A stretch of DNA of 64,000 nucleotides from an uncultured cyanobacterium (lineage in GTDB: Bacteria; Cyanobacteriota; Cyanobacteriia; Cyanobacteriales; Nostocaceae), in assembly GCA_903848645.1 (NCBI GenBank), contig CAINGU010000087.1:1-64000 (forward strand), given 5' to 3'. The notes beneath the pieces were generated by a model that had not been told where the DNA came from, made no database searches, and worked only from the letters and a program-made list of their open reading frames with translations. This document shows, piece after piece, positions 54,404 through 63,877 of this stretch. Position 1 is the first letter of the stretch. Every line of letters begins with the position of its first letter. The translations under genes were made by a program, and so were the position numbers.

Positions 54404-55801
54404 TTAAAAAACTGGCCGCAGGGGAAATTGCATAATAAACGTTACTTGACTGTTAGCACTACATACATGAATAGACCCATTTAAATGCTGTACCATTGTC
54501 TTTACCAGTATCAACTCTAAACCAGTGTTCTGTGCTTGCCAAGAGGAATATTTGGGAATGCGATAAAATGGCTGAAAAACTTGTAATAGTTCATGGTGAG
54601 GAATCTCCACACCAGAAATACTCACTTTTAATTCTACCGTGTCTGCATTCAAGCCAGCGGTAACCGTGATTGATTTACCTGGGGGAGTGCATTGACAAGC
54701 TTGATTCAGTAGCAGAGTAATAATTTGTTCTAACTCAGTGATATCTGTGGATATAGCGGGAATTTCTGTTTGGATATCCAGATGTAAATGCTGTTGCTGA
54801 CAACTGGTAACATCTCGAAAAGATTCAACAATGGGAGATAACCAATTGGCAAAATCAATAGTAATTAAAGTGGGAGGTTCAGGATGATTTTTAAGATAGG
54901 TAAAAGCGAGAATATCCTTAAGTAATTTATTTTCTCTTCCACATTCATTATGGAGAATTTGTAATAATTGAGATACTATCTCTGGATCTAAAATCCCCAC
55001 TGGTGTTACGAGACTTTCCAAAGTTTGAATAGCCAGACTAATATTAGTAATAGGTGTGCGTAATTCTTGGGCAAGGTGTTTGATAAATTCGTATTTATGA
55101 AGTTCTTTTTTTTGTATTTCCTTAGCTTGGGATTTAGTTTTTGCGTATAGTTGAGACTGACGAATTGCGATCGCACATTTATTAGCTATTTGTTGTAAAA
55201 AATATATTTCTAATTCCCCAAAACTTGCTTCTGTTTCCCTAATTAGCCAAATATTACCCAAAACTTCTTGATTATCAAAAATCGGACAAGCTAATTGACT
55301 TACAAGCTGTAAACTAGAATGATATCCGGGCATAATTTCCACAGATTGCCAGATTTGTCTTTGTAATAGCGACTGATAAATTTGCGGAAAATCGGCAATT
55401 TCTCTAGTTAATCCTTGACAATGGGGTAAACTATAACTGTATTCATAAGTAACTGTAGCAGAAGTTAGACAGAGATTATAAAGTTCAATTTGACAACGAT
55501 TAAGTGCTAATAAATCAACTAATTCTTGCGTAATTATTGTTAATAATTTCCGATCATCAAGACTATCTCGAATTTGTTCAGTTATATATTGTAGTAAAGC
55601 TTGAAACTTCTGAATTTGCTGTAAGTTTTTAGTATGTTCTTGTCTTTCTAACTCTAATTGAATTTGTAAATGATGTACCTGCTGTTGTAGTTGTACTTCT
55701 GATGTACCTAGATCCAATTGCATAGATACTTCTGAACAAAATATAGGTGAAGATGGTGATTGTGTCCATTTTGGGATGGATTTTACTTGATTTAGATTCA
55801 T
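54404..55801 (-). CDS. GAF-domain histidine-kinase-like protein lacking the phospho-His
   Basis: 465 residues: a coiled coil (about 30-70), a GAF domain (about 80-220), a HisKA-like helix and a HATPase_c domain (about 330-460). The H-box reads KHLAQELRTPITNI, with Gln where the phosphorylated His of SHELRTP should be; the codon is CAA. The D-box reads SISGVEIP rather than DTGxGIP, while FQPFYRIP and NTGLELILVK resemble the F- and G2-boxes. It therefore probably cannot autophosphorylate and may bind a partner or ligand. Minus strand, convergent with rnpB. No response regulator is adjacent. Confidence 0.83.
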   Translation of the reverse strand: MNLNQVKSIPKWTQSPSSPIFCSEVSMQLDLGTSEVQLQQQVHHLQIQLELERQEHTKNLQQIQKFQALLQYITEQIRDSLDDRKLLTIITQELVDLLALNRCQIELYNLCLTSATVTYEYSYSLPHCQGLTREIADFPQIYQSLLQRQIWQSVEIMPGYHSSLQLVSQLACPIFDNQEVLGNIWLIRETEASFGELEIYFLQQIANKCAIAIRQSQLYAKTKSQAKEIQKKELHKYEFIKHLAQELRTPITNISLAIQTLESLVTPVGILDPEIVSQLLQILHNECGRENKLLKDILAFTYLKNHPEPPTLITIDFANWLSPIVESFRDVTSCQQQHLHLDIQTEIPAISTDITELEQIITLLLNQACQCTPPGKSITVTAGLNADTVELKVSISGVEIPHHELLQVFQPFYRIPKYSSWQAQNTGLELILVKTMVQHLNGSIHVCSANSQVTFIMQFPLRPVF

Positions 55802-56162
55802 GCAACAGTTTAGGAAAGAGGTAATGGATAATTGGTGATTGGGGAAGAGGTCATGGGAAAGAATATATTACTCATTACTGATCTTCCCATCTGCCGATTA
55901 CCTATTCCCTAACTAAAAACTGAAGTTAGTATGAGTGAGCATACCAAATATTGTGTATTGCCAATAACAACCCTTGTGACGGTTTGTAAACAGGTACGTT
56001 AAGTTACAGCCAATCCCATAGCATCATTGTACTATATTGTTAAAAATTAATACTAATTCTTTATAAATCTGCATATAAAAAGCTTATAGTGGAATTATTT
56101 ACAAAATCATTAAACCATAACTTGCGAAAATCATAATTTAAAGAATTTTTCCCCATCTAATT
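55802..56162. other. Divergent intergenic region, nothing recognised
   Basis: AT-rich promoter region between the pseudo-kinase gene (minus) and the MFS gene (plus). A short palindrome GTATGAGTGAGCATAC lies at about 55929-55944. Confidence 0.5.
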
Positions 56163-57350
56163 ATGAATATTTCAAAATCTCAACCCAGTATTTTATGGGT
56201 GCAAGTTTGGGTTTTAGCTGGATTGCAAGGGGCAATTACCCTGACTTGGTTAGTTTATAATGTATATTTACCCCAACTTTTAACTGAATTTGGATTTCCT
56301 GCATCCTTAGCAGTTGGTTTATTAGTCGTAGAAAATGCCTTGGGTGTGGTATTAGAACCACTCATGGGGGGACTTTCAGATCATGCTATTCGCTGGTTAG
56401 GAAGTCGCTTTCCCTTTATTTCCGCAGGTGTAATTTTAGCATCAAGCTTATTTATTGCCATACCTTGTATTGTTACTTTCATTCCCCCAACGGAAGTAAT
56501 CAAGGGAATTTTACCCTTAGTTTTGATAGCTTGGGCATTAGCAATGACAGTATTTCGTTCTCCAGCAATTTCCTTATTAGGAAGATATGCTATTCCCAAA
56601 GAATTACCATTAGCAGCAAGTTTTGTCACTTTAGCAGCAGGAATAGTTGGGGCTTTTCGCGGAATTGCCAATACATTTATTTTAGGTTTAGGACCAATTT
56701 TTGCTTTTTCTATCGCTTCCTTTGTGCTTTTAGGTGCAACCTTTACATTGCGGTTTTTCAACCCTCCCGAAACACCAGCAAATCCAGAAAATACAGAAAT
56801 ACCAAACATACCAATTGCCAAATTAGGCTTAATTTTAGTAACAGGTTTTAGTATAGCCTGGGGTTCTCGACTTCTCATGGATGCTATGGGTAAAATCCTC
56901 AAAACCCAACTGTATACAAATGATATCACAGTAATGATGTTAGGAATTAGCTTAACTCTAGCTTTTGCTGCCTTACCTGCGGGATTTTTGGCTGTAAAAA
57001 TTGGTAATCGTCAAGCCATGTTAGCAGGTATTTGTACAACCATTTTATCAATTATATTGATGTTAAATATAGGCGCACATTTCCTGATTATATTATTGAC
57101 ATTAGCCGGATTTAGCTTCATTCTCAATGGGGCAATTCCATTTACTTTAGAATTAATGCCGCAAAGATGGGCAGGTTTAGGAATTGGGATGTATTTTGGG
57201 GGATTTTCCTTAGCTATGAGTCTATTTGGATTTGTGTTTCCAGCAACAATCACATCTTTAGTCGCTGGAGTTAGCAGTATATTGGCGTTTTTGCTGGCTA
57301 GTGTGTGTATTATGATAAGTGGGAAATATAGCAATCTAAAATTGAGTTAA
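56163..57350 (+). CDS. MFS transporter
   Basis: 395 residues with about twelve predicted membrane helices. The N-terminal half has the MFS motif A-like loop GGLSDHAIRWLGSRFPFI between helices 2 and 3. This resembles sugar-type or SLC45-like MFS carriers, but the substrate cannot be told. ATG 56163. It lies 40 bp before aspA on the same strand; the two may be co-transcribed, in which case an amino acid or dicarboxylate substrate would be reasonable. Confidence 0.85.
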   Translation: MNISKSQPSILWVQVWVLAGLQGAITLTWLVYNVYLPQLLTEFGFPASLAVGLLVVENALGVVLEPLMGGLSDHAIRWLGSRFPFISAGVILASSLFIAIPCIVTFIPPTEVIKGILPLVLIAWALAMTVFRSPAISLLGRYAIPKELPLAASFVTLAAGIVGAFRGIANTFILGLGPIFAFSIASFVLLGATFTLRFFNPPETPANPENTEIPNIPIAKLGLILVTGFSIAWGSRLLMDAMGKILKTQLYTNDITVMMLGISLTLAFAALPAGFLAVKIGNRQAMLAGICTTILSIILMLNIGAHFLIILLTLAGFSFILNGAIPFTLELMPQRWAGLGIGMYFGGFSLAMSLFGFVFPATITSLVAGVSSILAFLLASVCIMISGKYSNLKLS

Positions 57351-57390
57351 AAACAAATTTTTTGCCTATTCCCTGTTCCCTGCTATATAA

Positions 57391-58803
57391 ATGATCATGA
57401 CTGACAATACAGATTTTCGCATTGAAAAAGACTCAATGGGCGATCGCCAAATTGCCAACAACGTATATTATGGTATTCAAACCCAAAGAGCAATTGAAAA
57501 CTTTCCCATTAGCGGCATTAAACCTTTACCCACTTATATAGATGCTTGTTTATATATTAAAAAAGCCACCGCTATTGTCAACGGAGAATTAGACTGTATT
57601 CCCGCAGATATCAGCATAGCCATTATTCAAGCCACTGATGAAATCCTAGCAGGTGAATTACGAGATCAGTTTGTCGTTGATGTTTATCAAGCCGGTGCAG
57701 GAACATCACACCACATGAATATTAACGAAGTTCTGGCAAATCGCGCTTTAGAAATTATCGGTGAAGAAAAAGGTAATTACAAACTCATTAGCCCCAACGA
57801 TCATGTAAACTACGGACAGTCTACCAACGATGTCATCCCTACAGCCATTCGCATTGGTGGATTATTGGCACTTTCTCGAACTTTACAACCAGCTTTAGAA
57901 CAGGCAATTTCGGCTTTAGAGGCAAAAGCCAGAGAATTTCAAGATATCGTCAAATCGGGGAGAACCCACCTGCAAGACGCTGTACCTGTGCGATTAGGTG
58001 ATAATTTCGGTGCTTGGGCGCAAATCCTGTCAGAACACCAAAACCGTCTTTATATTGCTTCAGGGGATTTAATGGTATTGGGTTTAGGTGGTAGTGCTGC
58101 GGGAACAGGTATGAATACTCACCCGGAATATCGTCAAAGAGTTGTAGATATCCTTTCGCAATTATTGGAATTTCCTTTAGAACCTGCACCCCATTTAATG
58201 GCTGCAATGCAAAGTATGGGGGCTTTTGTGAATGTTTCCGGGGCTTTGCGGAACTTAGCCCAGGATTTGGTGAAAATATCCCACGATTTGCGATTAATGG
58301 ATTCTGGCCCCAAAACTGGATTTAAGGAAATTCAACTTCCTCCAGTCCAACCCGGTTCTTCAATTATGCCCGGAAAATATAACCCCGTTATGGCAGAAAT
58401 GACATCAATGGTATGTTTTCAAGTTATGGGATATGATAATGCGATCGCTTTTGCTGCCCAAGCGGGACAATTAGAATTAAATGTGATGATGCCCCTCATT
58501 GCCTATAATTTAATTCACAGCATTGAGATTTTAGGTAATACAATTTCGGCTTTAACTACAAGCTGTATTCAAGGAATTACTGCTAATAAAGAAAGATGTT
58601 TAGCCTATGCTGAAGGTAGTTTAGCATTAGTCACCGCCTTAAATACCCACATTGGTTATTTGAATGCTGCGGCTGTAGCTAAAGAATCTTTAGAAACAGG
58701 TAAATCTCTGCGGCAAATAGTTCTCGAAAAAGGTTTAATGACAGAAGCAGAATTAGCAACAGTCTTAGATTTAGAACAAATGAGCGCGATTGTGCCTTTA
58801 TAA
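57391..58803 (+). CDS. aspA: Aspartate ammonia-lyase
   Basis: 470 residues of the aspartase/fumarase superfamily. The signature GSSIMPGKYNPV is intact, with the catalytic Ser; the aspartase-type QAGAGTSHHMNINEVLANRA and SGRTHLQDAVP also occur. It deaminates aspartate to fumarate, which in heterocystous cyanobacteria links cyanophycin breakdown to carbon metabolism. A starting MIMTDN gives two possible ATGs (57391 or 57397). Class II fumarase is less likely because residues before NEVLANRA are aspartase-like. Confidence 0.9.
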   Translation: MIMTDNTDFRIEKDSMGDRQIANNVYYGIQTQRAIENFPISGIKPLPTYIDACLYIKKATAIVNGELDCIPADISIAIIQATDEILAGELRDQFVVDVYQAGAGTSHHMNINEVLANRALEIIGEEKGNYKLISPNDHVNYGQSTNDVIPTAIRIGGLLALSRTLQPALEQAISALEAKAREFQDIVKSGRTHLQDAVPVRLGDNFGAWAQILSEHQNRLYIASGDLMVLGLGGSAAGTGMNTHPEYRQRVVDILSQLLEFPLEPAPHLMAAMQSMGAFVNVSGALRNLAQDLVKISHDLRLMDSGPKTGFKEIQLPPVQPGSSIMPGKYNPVMAEMTSMVCFQVMGYDNAIAFAAQAGQLELNVMMPLIAYNLIHSIEILGNTISALTTSCIQGITANKERCLAYAEGSLALVTALNTHIGYLNAAAVAKESLETGKSLRQIVLEKGLMTEAELATVLDLEQMSAIVPL

Positions 58804-58946
58804 AATTGTAGGGGTTTAGCAATGCTAAACCCTAAAAAATATGTTTAATGATTATGGTTTGGAGGCAATTATCCCCAGGAAAATTAATTCCTATTTATCC
58901 CCTTTCCCACTTTTAAAACATCCTCTGAAGAAATATCAAATATTCT

Positions 58947-59927
58947 ATGTTGAAAGTCCTCAAATACCTCAGTATTTGTTTTATTAGCGCTTGTTTACTA
59001 TTTGCTTGTCATGCTTGGACACCGACCGAATTTAAACGCCCTCCCTTGAAAGTGCAATTTACATCTTTTGTTGGGGAGTATTCAGGCATCATTGCTCAAG
59101 AAAAAGGATTCTTTAAAGCCCAAGGGGTAGATGTGGAACTAATTCATAAACTATCCCCCCAATTGGAAAGAGCAAATTTCAGTGCGGGTAAGTATGATGG
59201 TATGTCATTGTCATTAGGAAGTTTTATCATCTTGAGTGCCACAAATTCCGATATACAAAGTGTGATCATTATAGATGAATCAACAGGCGCAGATGTAGTA
59301 GTTGCCCAATCACAAATTAAAACCGTTGCTGACTTGAAAGGGAAAAAGCTGGGTGCAAATCTAGGCGGTTTTAGCGAAGTTTTTGCGACTGAAATGTTGA
59401 AAACTGCCAACTTAACCAGCGATGATGTGAACTTAGTTAAATCAGAGGCTTCAGAAATTCCTCAACGTCTGAAAAATAATACTATTCAAGCTGGACACAC
59501 TTGGGAACCCTATCTTTCTGAAGCGATCAAATCAGGGGGACATATCCTATTTACCAGCAAACAAACCCCTGGTTTGATTTTAGATCTGATTGTCTTTCGT
59601 GGTGAGATCATCCGCGATCGCCCCGAAGATGTTCGTGCATTTGTGCGAGGATGGTTACAAGCAGTAAACTACTGGAAAGCAAATGTTCAGGAAGGAAACA
59701 CTATCATCAGCAAAGTCTTAAAAATTCCTAGCCATACAATCTCTCTGGAGGGAGTAAACCTCACTGATTTAGGTGAAAACCAAAAATTCTTTCAATCTAG
59801 CAACCCTAACTCCATCTACAAAACTGCCAAGATATATGCAGACTTTTTTATTCGCTCTGGAAACATGACGCGCATTCCTGAGCTAAAAAGTTTGTTCAAT
59901 TCTTCGTTTTTGAACTCTCACTCCTAA
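58947..59927 (+). CDS. NMT1/THI5-like substrate-binding lipoprotein
   Basis: 326 residues. Lipobox LLFAC puts the acylated Cys at about residue 21. The rest resembles SsuA/TauA/NMT1 proteins that bind small organic ligands: FVGEYSGIIAQEKGFFKAQGVDVEL, then ADLKGKKLGANLGGFSE. No ABC permease or ATPase is nearby. It ends 9 bp before a diguanylate cyclase gene on the same strand, so it probably acts as the ligand receptor of that sensor rather than as part of a transporter. Confidence 0.85.
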   Translation: MLKVLKYLSICFISACLLFACHAWTPTEFKRPPLKVQFTSFVGEYSGIIAQEKGFFKAQGVDVELIHKLSPQLERANFSAGKYDGMSLSLGSFIILSATNSDIQSVIIIDESTGADVVVAQSQIKTVADLKGKKLGANLGGFSEVFATEMLKTANLTSDDVNLVKSEASEIPQRLKNNTIQAGHTWEPYLSEAIKSGGHILFTSKQTPGLILDLIVFRGEIIRDRPEDVRAFVRGWLQAVNYWKANVQEGNTIISKVLKIPSHTISLEGVNLTDLGENQKFFQSSNPNSIYKTAKIYADFFIRSGNMTRIPELKSLFNSSFLNSHS

Positions 59928-59936
59928 TTTAAGACT

Positions 59937-61715
59937 ATGGGAATCCGTACAAAGTTGATCGCGTCGTTTCTCATTGTTGCTTTGATTCCTTTACTGTTAT
60001 TGACATTTATCAATAAACAGACTACTGAAAAAGCACTAACTGACAACGCCCGACAAGCCCTATCAGCGGCGGCTAAGGAAACTGCTAATAGAATAGATGC
60101 TTTTATTGATGAAAATCTCGATTCCGTGCGCGTAGAGGCGATTTTACCAGGTTTGGCACGCTACCTCAGCCTGACTCCAAAACAGCGAGATGACAGCCCC
60201 GAAATGCAATTGGCGACAGAAACATTAATCCGTCTCAGTCGCAAAGATATGCTCAATGTTCTCTCTTATGCTTTGCTCGATTTAAATGGGAAAAATGTAT
60301 TGGATACATATACACCGAACATTGGCAAAGATGAATCAGTTGAAGATTACTTTAAACAACCGCTGCAAAATGGGTTATCCTTTGTTTCTGCCATGAAGCA
60401 GTCACCGACAATTCCTGACATTGTTACCGTCTTTTTTAGCAGTCCGGTTCGTAATGCCAAGGGAGATATATTGGGTGTATTGCGTGTTTCATACAATGCT
60501 ACTGTTGTCCAGCAGTTAGTAACTAGAGAAACTGAAAGGGCTGGGGCAAAATCTTTTGCTATTCTTTTAGATGAAAATAATATTTATCTGGCACATAGCA
60601 CTGCACCACAATTGCTTTTTAAATCAATTGTACCTCTGCCTTTGGATATTGTAACTCAATTACAAAAAGCAGAACGTTTGTCTAATTCTCCTGTTAAAGA
60701 ATTGGCAACTAATGAGTTTAAACTTAAGCAAGCATTGGATAATAAACAATCATATTTAATTTCATCTTTGTCAGGAACAGGTAATCAGGTTAATTTGATT
60801 GCTATCGCTCGTTTAAAATATAAACCTTGGTCTGTGTTGTTCGCACAGCCCATTAGTATTGCCCTAGCACCTGTAAAAAAGCAAATCCATGATGCAATGT
60901 TTCTCTTTGCAATTATCGCTTCCGTAGTGACAATCATCGCTTTTACTATTGGGCAACTGCTAACAAAGTCAATAATTTACCTGACCAATATAGTTTATCA
61001 GTTTACAATAGGTAACTTAGAGATCCGCGCCAAAATTAACTCAAAGGACGAAATAGGTCAACTGGCAAGGTCCTTTAATAACATGGCACATGAGTTACAA
61101 ACATCTTTGGAAACTTTGGAACAACGGGTACAGGAGAGAACCGCAGAGTTAGTAATTGCTAAAGAAAAAGCAGAAGATGCAAATCAGAAACTAGAAAAAT
61201 TGGTAAATTTAGATGGCTTGACTCAGGTGGCTAACCGTCATTGCTTCGATGGACGACTGCAAGCAGAATGGAAACGCCTTGCAAGAGAACAACAGCCCCT
61301 GTCACTAATTTTATTTGACGTTGATAAATTCAAACTTTACAACGACTATTATGGTCATCTTGGCGGCGATGATTGCCTAGTTAGGATAGCGCAAACAGTG
61401 CAAAAGATAGTTAATCGTCCTGCTGATCTGGCCGCGCGTTACGGAGGAGAAGAATTTGCGGTACTCCTCCCCAATACTGACTTAGCAGGAGCGATCAAAG
61501 TAGCACAAAGTATTCAACAAGCAATTAAAGATCAGGCTATTCCCCATGCAAAGTCTGATGTCAAGGATATCGTTACACTTAGTTTAGGTATTACTTCTGT
61601 CATCCCCACTTGCGACATCAAGCCAGATACACTTATCGCTTCAGCCGATAAAGCACTGTACAATGCCAAAAACAAGGGGCGCGATCGCTATTGTTGCTCA
61701 TTAGAGGATGTTTGA
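59937..61715 (+). CDS. Membrane diguanylate cyclase with Cache-like sensor and HAMP
   Basis: 592 residues: N-terminal membrane helix (about 5-25), a periplasmic dCache-like domain (about 30-310), a second helix (about 317-340), HAMP (about 340-395), a coiled coil and GGDEF. The active-site loop is RYGGEEF; the inhibitory I-site RPAD lies five residues upstream, as in active, feedback-controlled cyclases. It should make c-di-GMP. Translationally close (9 bp) to the lipoprotein gene, suggesting a receptor-cyclase pair. A HIP1 site lies near the C-terminus. Confidence 0.9.
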   Translation: MGIRTKLIASFLIVALIPLLLLTFINKQTTEKALTDNARQALSAAAKETANRIDAFIDENLDSVRVEAILPGLARYLSLTPKQRDDSPEMQLATETLIRLSRKDMLNVLSYALLDLNGKNVLDTYTPNIGKDESVEDYFKQPLQNGLSFVSAMKQSPTIPDIVTVFFSSPVRNAKGDILGVLRVSYNATVVQQLVTRETERAGAKSFAILLDENNIYLAHSTAPQLLFKSIVPLPLDIVTQLQKAERLSNSPVKELATNEFKLKQALDNKQSYLISSLSGTGNQVNLIAIARLKYKPWSVLFAQPISIALAPVKKQIHDAMFLFAIIASVVTIIAFTIGQLLTKSIIYLTNIVYQFTIGNLEIRAKINSKDEIGQLARSFNNMAHELQTSLETLEQRVQERTAELVIAKEKAEDANQKLEKLVNLDGLTQVANRHCFDGRLQAEWKRLAREQQPLSLILFDVDKFKLYNDYYGHLGGDDCLVRIAQTVQKIVNRPADLAARYGGEEFAVLLPNTDLAGAIKVAQSIQQAIKDQAIPHAKSDVKDIVTLSLGITSVIPTCDIKPDTLIASADKALYNAKNKGRDRYCCSLEDV

Positions 61716-61792
61716 AAAGTAAGAATTGGGGGTAAAAAGATTTCTCAGATAAAACTCGTTTATATTGTTTATTTCTCTTACTTGTATTCTTA

Positions 61793-61945
61793 TACAGCAC
61801 TTCCCGGTGTTATGAGGTAGATATCTAGCGGGCAAGACTTGTACTGAGCTTGTCGATAGCGCAGCGTGGCGTTAGCCATAGTATGCCCGCACTACAAGAG
61901 TTTCATGATTCAACTTTGTACCTCATAAGAGCGGAAACCGCTGTA
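61793..61945 (-). repeat. Palindromic dispersed element, copy with a nested insertion
   Basis: Same ends and arms as the 107-bp element (TACAGCACTTCCCGGTGTTA ... GCGGAAACCGCTGTA), but the central hairpin is opened by about 46 bp containing CTTGTACTGAGCTTGTCGAT and GCGTGGCGTTAGCCATAG, both of which look like another cyanobacterial repeat. It ends at 61945, the base before the vapC stop codon. Confidence 0.85.
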
Positions 61946-62359
61946 TTAAGGAAATATCTCAAAAGCAGTACAGTGTTGTGGATTAATAATACTAAAAATA
62001 TGTTTATCTAAAGTTAAAATCTTAGTAATATTCATCCTTTCCGCAATAGCAACAATAGTTGCATCTACAAAATCTAACTCACTATCAGCATATTGGCTTA
62101 AAATCTCCGTCACCCTTTTTAAATCAGTTTTATTAATCCCTTCAATAATGACATTACTATTAAATAATTCAGTTAAAACCTGTTTTGTTGTAGGATATCC
62201 TAACCGAGAAGTAAGCAAATGACAAACTTCAGGTAAAACTGTTGTTGGTAAAACTAATACTTCCTTTAAATCAACTATAATATCAAGGATACACCCATAA
62301 TTTTCGTCCTTAATATCAACACTTGCCATTAAGAAACTTATATCTAAAATAGCAGTCAT
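61946..62359 (-). CDS. VapC-like PIN-domain toxin
   Basis: 137 residues with PIN-type acidic residues: Asp6 (AILDISF), Glu near residue 44 (VLPEVCHLL), Asp in ELDFVDATIVA and Asp in TLDKHIF. Such proteins are Mg-dependent RNases. It starts 2 bp after the antitoxin-like gene on the minus strand, the usual VapBC arrangement. The pair is bounded on both sides by inverted copies of the dispersed palindromic element. Confidence 0.85.
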   Translation of the reverse strand: MTAILDISFLMASVDIKDENYGCILDIIVDLKEVLVLPTTVLPEVCHLLTSRLGYPTTKQVLTELFNSNVIIEGINKTDLKRVTEILSQYADSELDFVDATIVAIAERMNITKILTLDKHIFSIINPQHCTAFEIFP

Positions 62360-62361
62360 GA

Positions 62362-62649
62362 TTATTCATTTACCTCATTATTAAATTCCTTAATCCCTCT
62401 ATTCGGCTCAATTTCTGGTGCTAAATTTTCTGTATCTTTGTCTGATAAATCGGGTTTACTAGACTCTCCTATACCAGAAATACTTAATAAAAAATTACTC
62501 TCTTTTTGTTCATTATTAATAGCCGCAGAAGTTAAATTAAGTTTAAAACGTAAGTCTTCAATAAAATCAGCTAATTCCGGTAGTGCTGCCAGTGGAAGTT
62601 CATTAATAGCTTGGGATAATTGTTGGTGGGTGAGATCTACAGAATTCAT
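62362..62649 (-). CDS. DUF2281-like antitoxin
   Basis: 95 residues. The N-terminal half has ELPLAALPELADFIEDLRFK, typical of DUF2281 antitoxins paired with PIN toxins; the C-terminal half is acidic and flexible, suited to wrap the toxin. ATG at 62649 lies 4 bp from the end of the flanking element at 62654, so the promoter must lie within or beyond the element. Confidence 0.78.
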   Translation of the reverse strand: MNSVDLTHQQLSQAINELPLAALPELADFIEDLRFKLNLTSAAINNEQKESNFLLSISGIGESSKPDLSDKDTENLAPEIEPNRGIKEFNNEVNE

Positions 62650-62653
62650 ATTT

Positions 62654-62760
62654 TACAGCAGATTCTGCTCTAATGAGGTACAAAGTTGAATTATGAAACT
62701 ATTGTGGTGCGGGCATCTTGCCCGCTAGATATGTACCTCATAACACCGGAAAGTGCTGTA
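62654..62760 (+). repeat. 107-bp palindromic dispersed element, copy beside vapB
   Basis: Begins TACAGCAGATTCTGCTCTAA and ends CCGGAAAGTGCTGTA. Inverted relative to the copy at 61793, the same orientation as the copy at 1669. GAGGTACA/TGTACCTC and GCGGGCA-TCT-TGCCCGC arms are intact. Confidence 0.88.
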
Positions 62761-62884
62761 TGTCATCCTTCTAGAGGATTAGCTTTTGTCTGTGATCAGG
62801 GATATTGGCATTAATTTCTTCTTGGTTGCCCTATTCCTATATAAATCTCGTTTATATTGTTATATAATAACGCAATTATTCCCC

Positions 62885-63859
62885 ATGCCAACACAAAAAC
62901 CATCTGTTAGTCTGATTCGGGCTAAATCCTACGAACAAGACGCTTTAAAAGAATCATTGGAAATACTGCTAGAACCTTTAGGGGGCATGGCTGCTTTTGT
63001 GAAACCAGGAAACCGGGTCTTACTCAAACCCAACCTCCTCACAGGTTCTCGTCCGACGAAAGAATGTACCACTCGTCCAGAATTAGTCCGTGCCGTTGCC
63101 GAAATGGTAATTGCCGTTGGTGGAAATCCATTTTTAGGAGATAGTCCCGCTTTTGGTAGTGCCAAAGGTGTGGCCATAGCTAATGGTTTATTACCAATTT
63201 TAGAAGAACTAAAATTACCACTTGTGGAATTTCACGGTAAACGTTATCAAACTGTCAATGACAATTTTAATCACTTGCTTTTATCTAAAGAAGCCATGGA
63301 AGCAGACGTGATTATTAACCTCCCTAAAGTGAAATCTCATATGCAATTAACCCTAACTTTGGGTGTTAAAAATCTCTTTGGTTGTGTTCCTGGGAAAATG
63401 AAAGCTTGGTGGCACATGGAAGCTGGCAAAGATGCTAACAAATTTGGAGAAATGTTAGTAGAAACTGCCAGAGCAATTAATCCAACTTTAACAATTTTAG
63501 ATGGGATTATTGGTCATGAAGGTAATGGACCAAGTGGGGGAGAACCTCGGAATTTAGAAATTTTAGCAGCTTCGACTAATGTATTTGCTTTAGATAGAGC
63601 AATGTTGGAAGTTCTCCAAGTTGCACCGGCACAAGTTCCCACTGTAGCAGCTTCCCAAAGATTGGGAATATGTCCCGAATTAAGTGATATTCACTTTCCG
63701 AATTTATCACCCGATTTACTACAAATTACAGATTGGCAATTACCCGAAAAGTTAATGCCCATAGATTTTGCCATGCCCCGTGTAATTAAATCTACTTTTA
63801 GGCATCTTTACATCAGGTTTATCAAAGAACCTATGAGTGCTTATAGAAACACTCCATAA
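62885..63859 (+). CDS. DUF362 protein
   Basis: 324 residues from ATG 62885; an in-frame TTG at 62786 would add 33 residues that look like a repeat-derived leader, so I prefer the ATG. The DUF362 blocks are present: VLLKPNLLTGSRPTKECTTRPE, IINLPKVKSHMQLTLTLGVKNLFG, and AMPRVIKSTFRHLYIRF. Members often carry [4Fe-4S] ferredoxin domains, but here there are no CxxCxxC clusters, so it is the short form. Function unknown. Confidence 0.85.
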   Translation: MPTQKPSVSLIRAKSYEQDALKESLEILLEPLGGMAAFVKPGNRVLLKPNLLTGSRPTKECTTRPELVRAVAEMVIAVGGNPFLGDSPAFGSAKGVAIANGLLPILEELKLPLVEFHGKRYQTVNDNFNHLLLSKEAMEADVIINLPKVKSHMQLTLTLGVKNLFGCVPGKMKAWWHMEAGKDANKFGEMLVETARAINPTLTILDGIIGHEGNGPSGGEPRNLEILAASTNVFALDRAMLEVLQVAPAQVPTVAASQRLGICPELSDIHFPNLSPDLLQITDWQLPEKLMPIDFAMPRVIKSTFRHLYIRFIKEPMSAYRNTP

Positions 63860-63877
63860 TATCATCAAGTTGAAATC

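Noticed and set aside
56381-56929. 182-codon frame antisense to the MFS gene
   Set aside because: The plus-strand frame has membrane helices and MFS motif; the antisense product has only low-complexity Lys/Ala/Pro.
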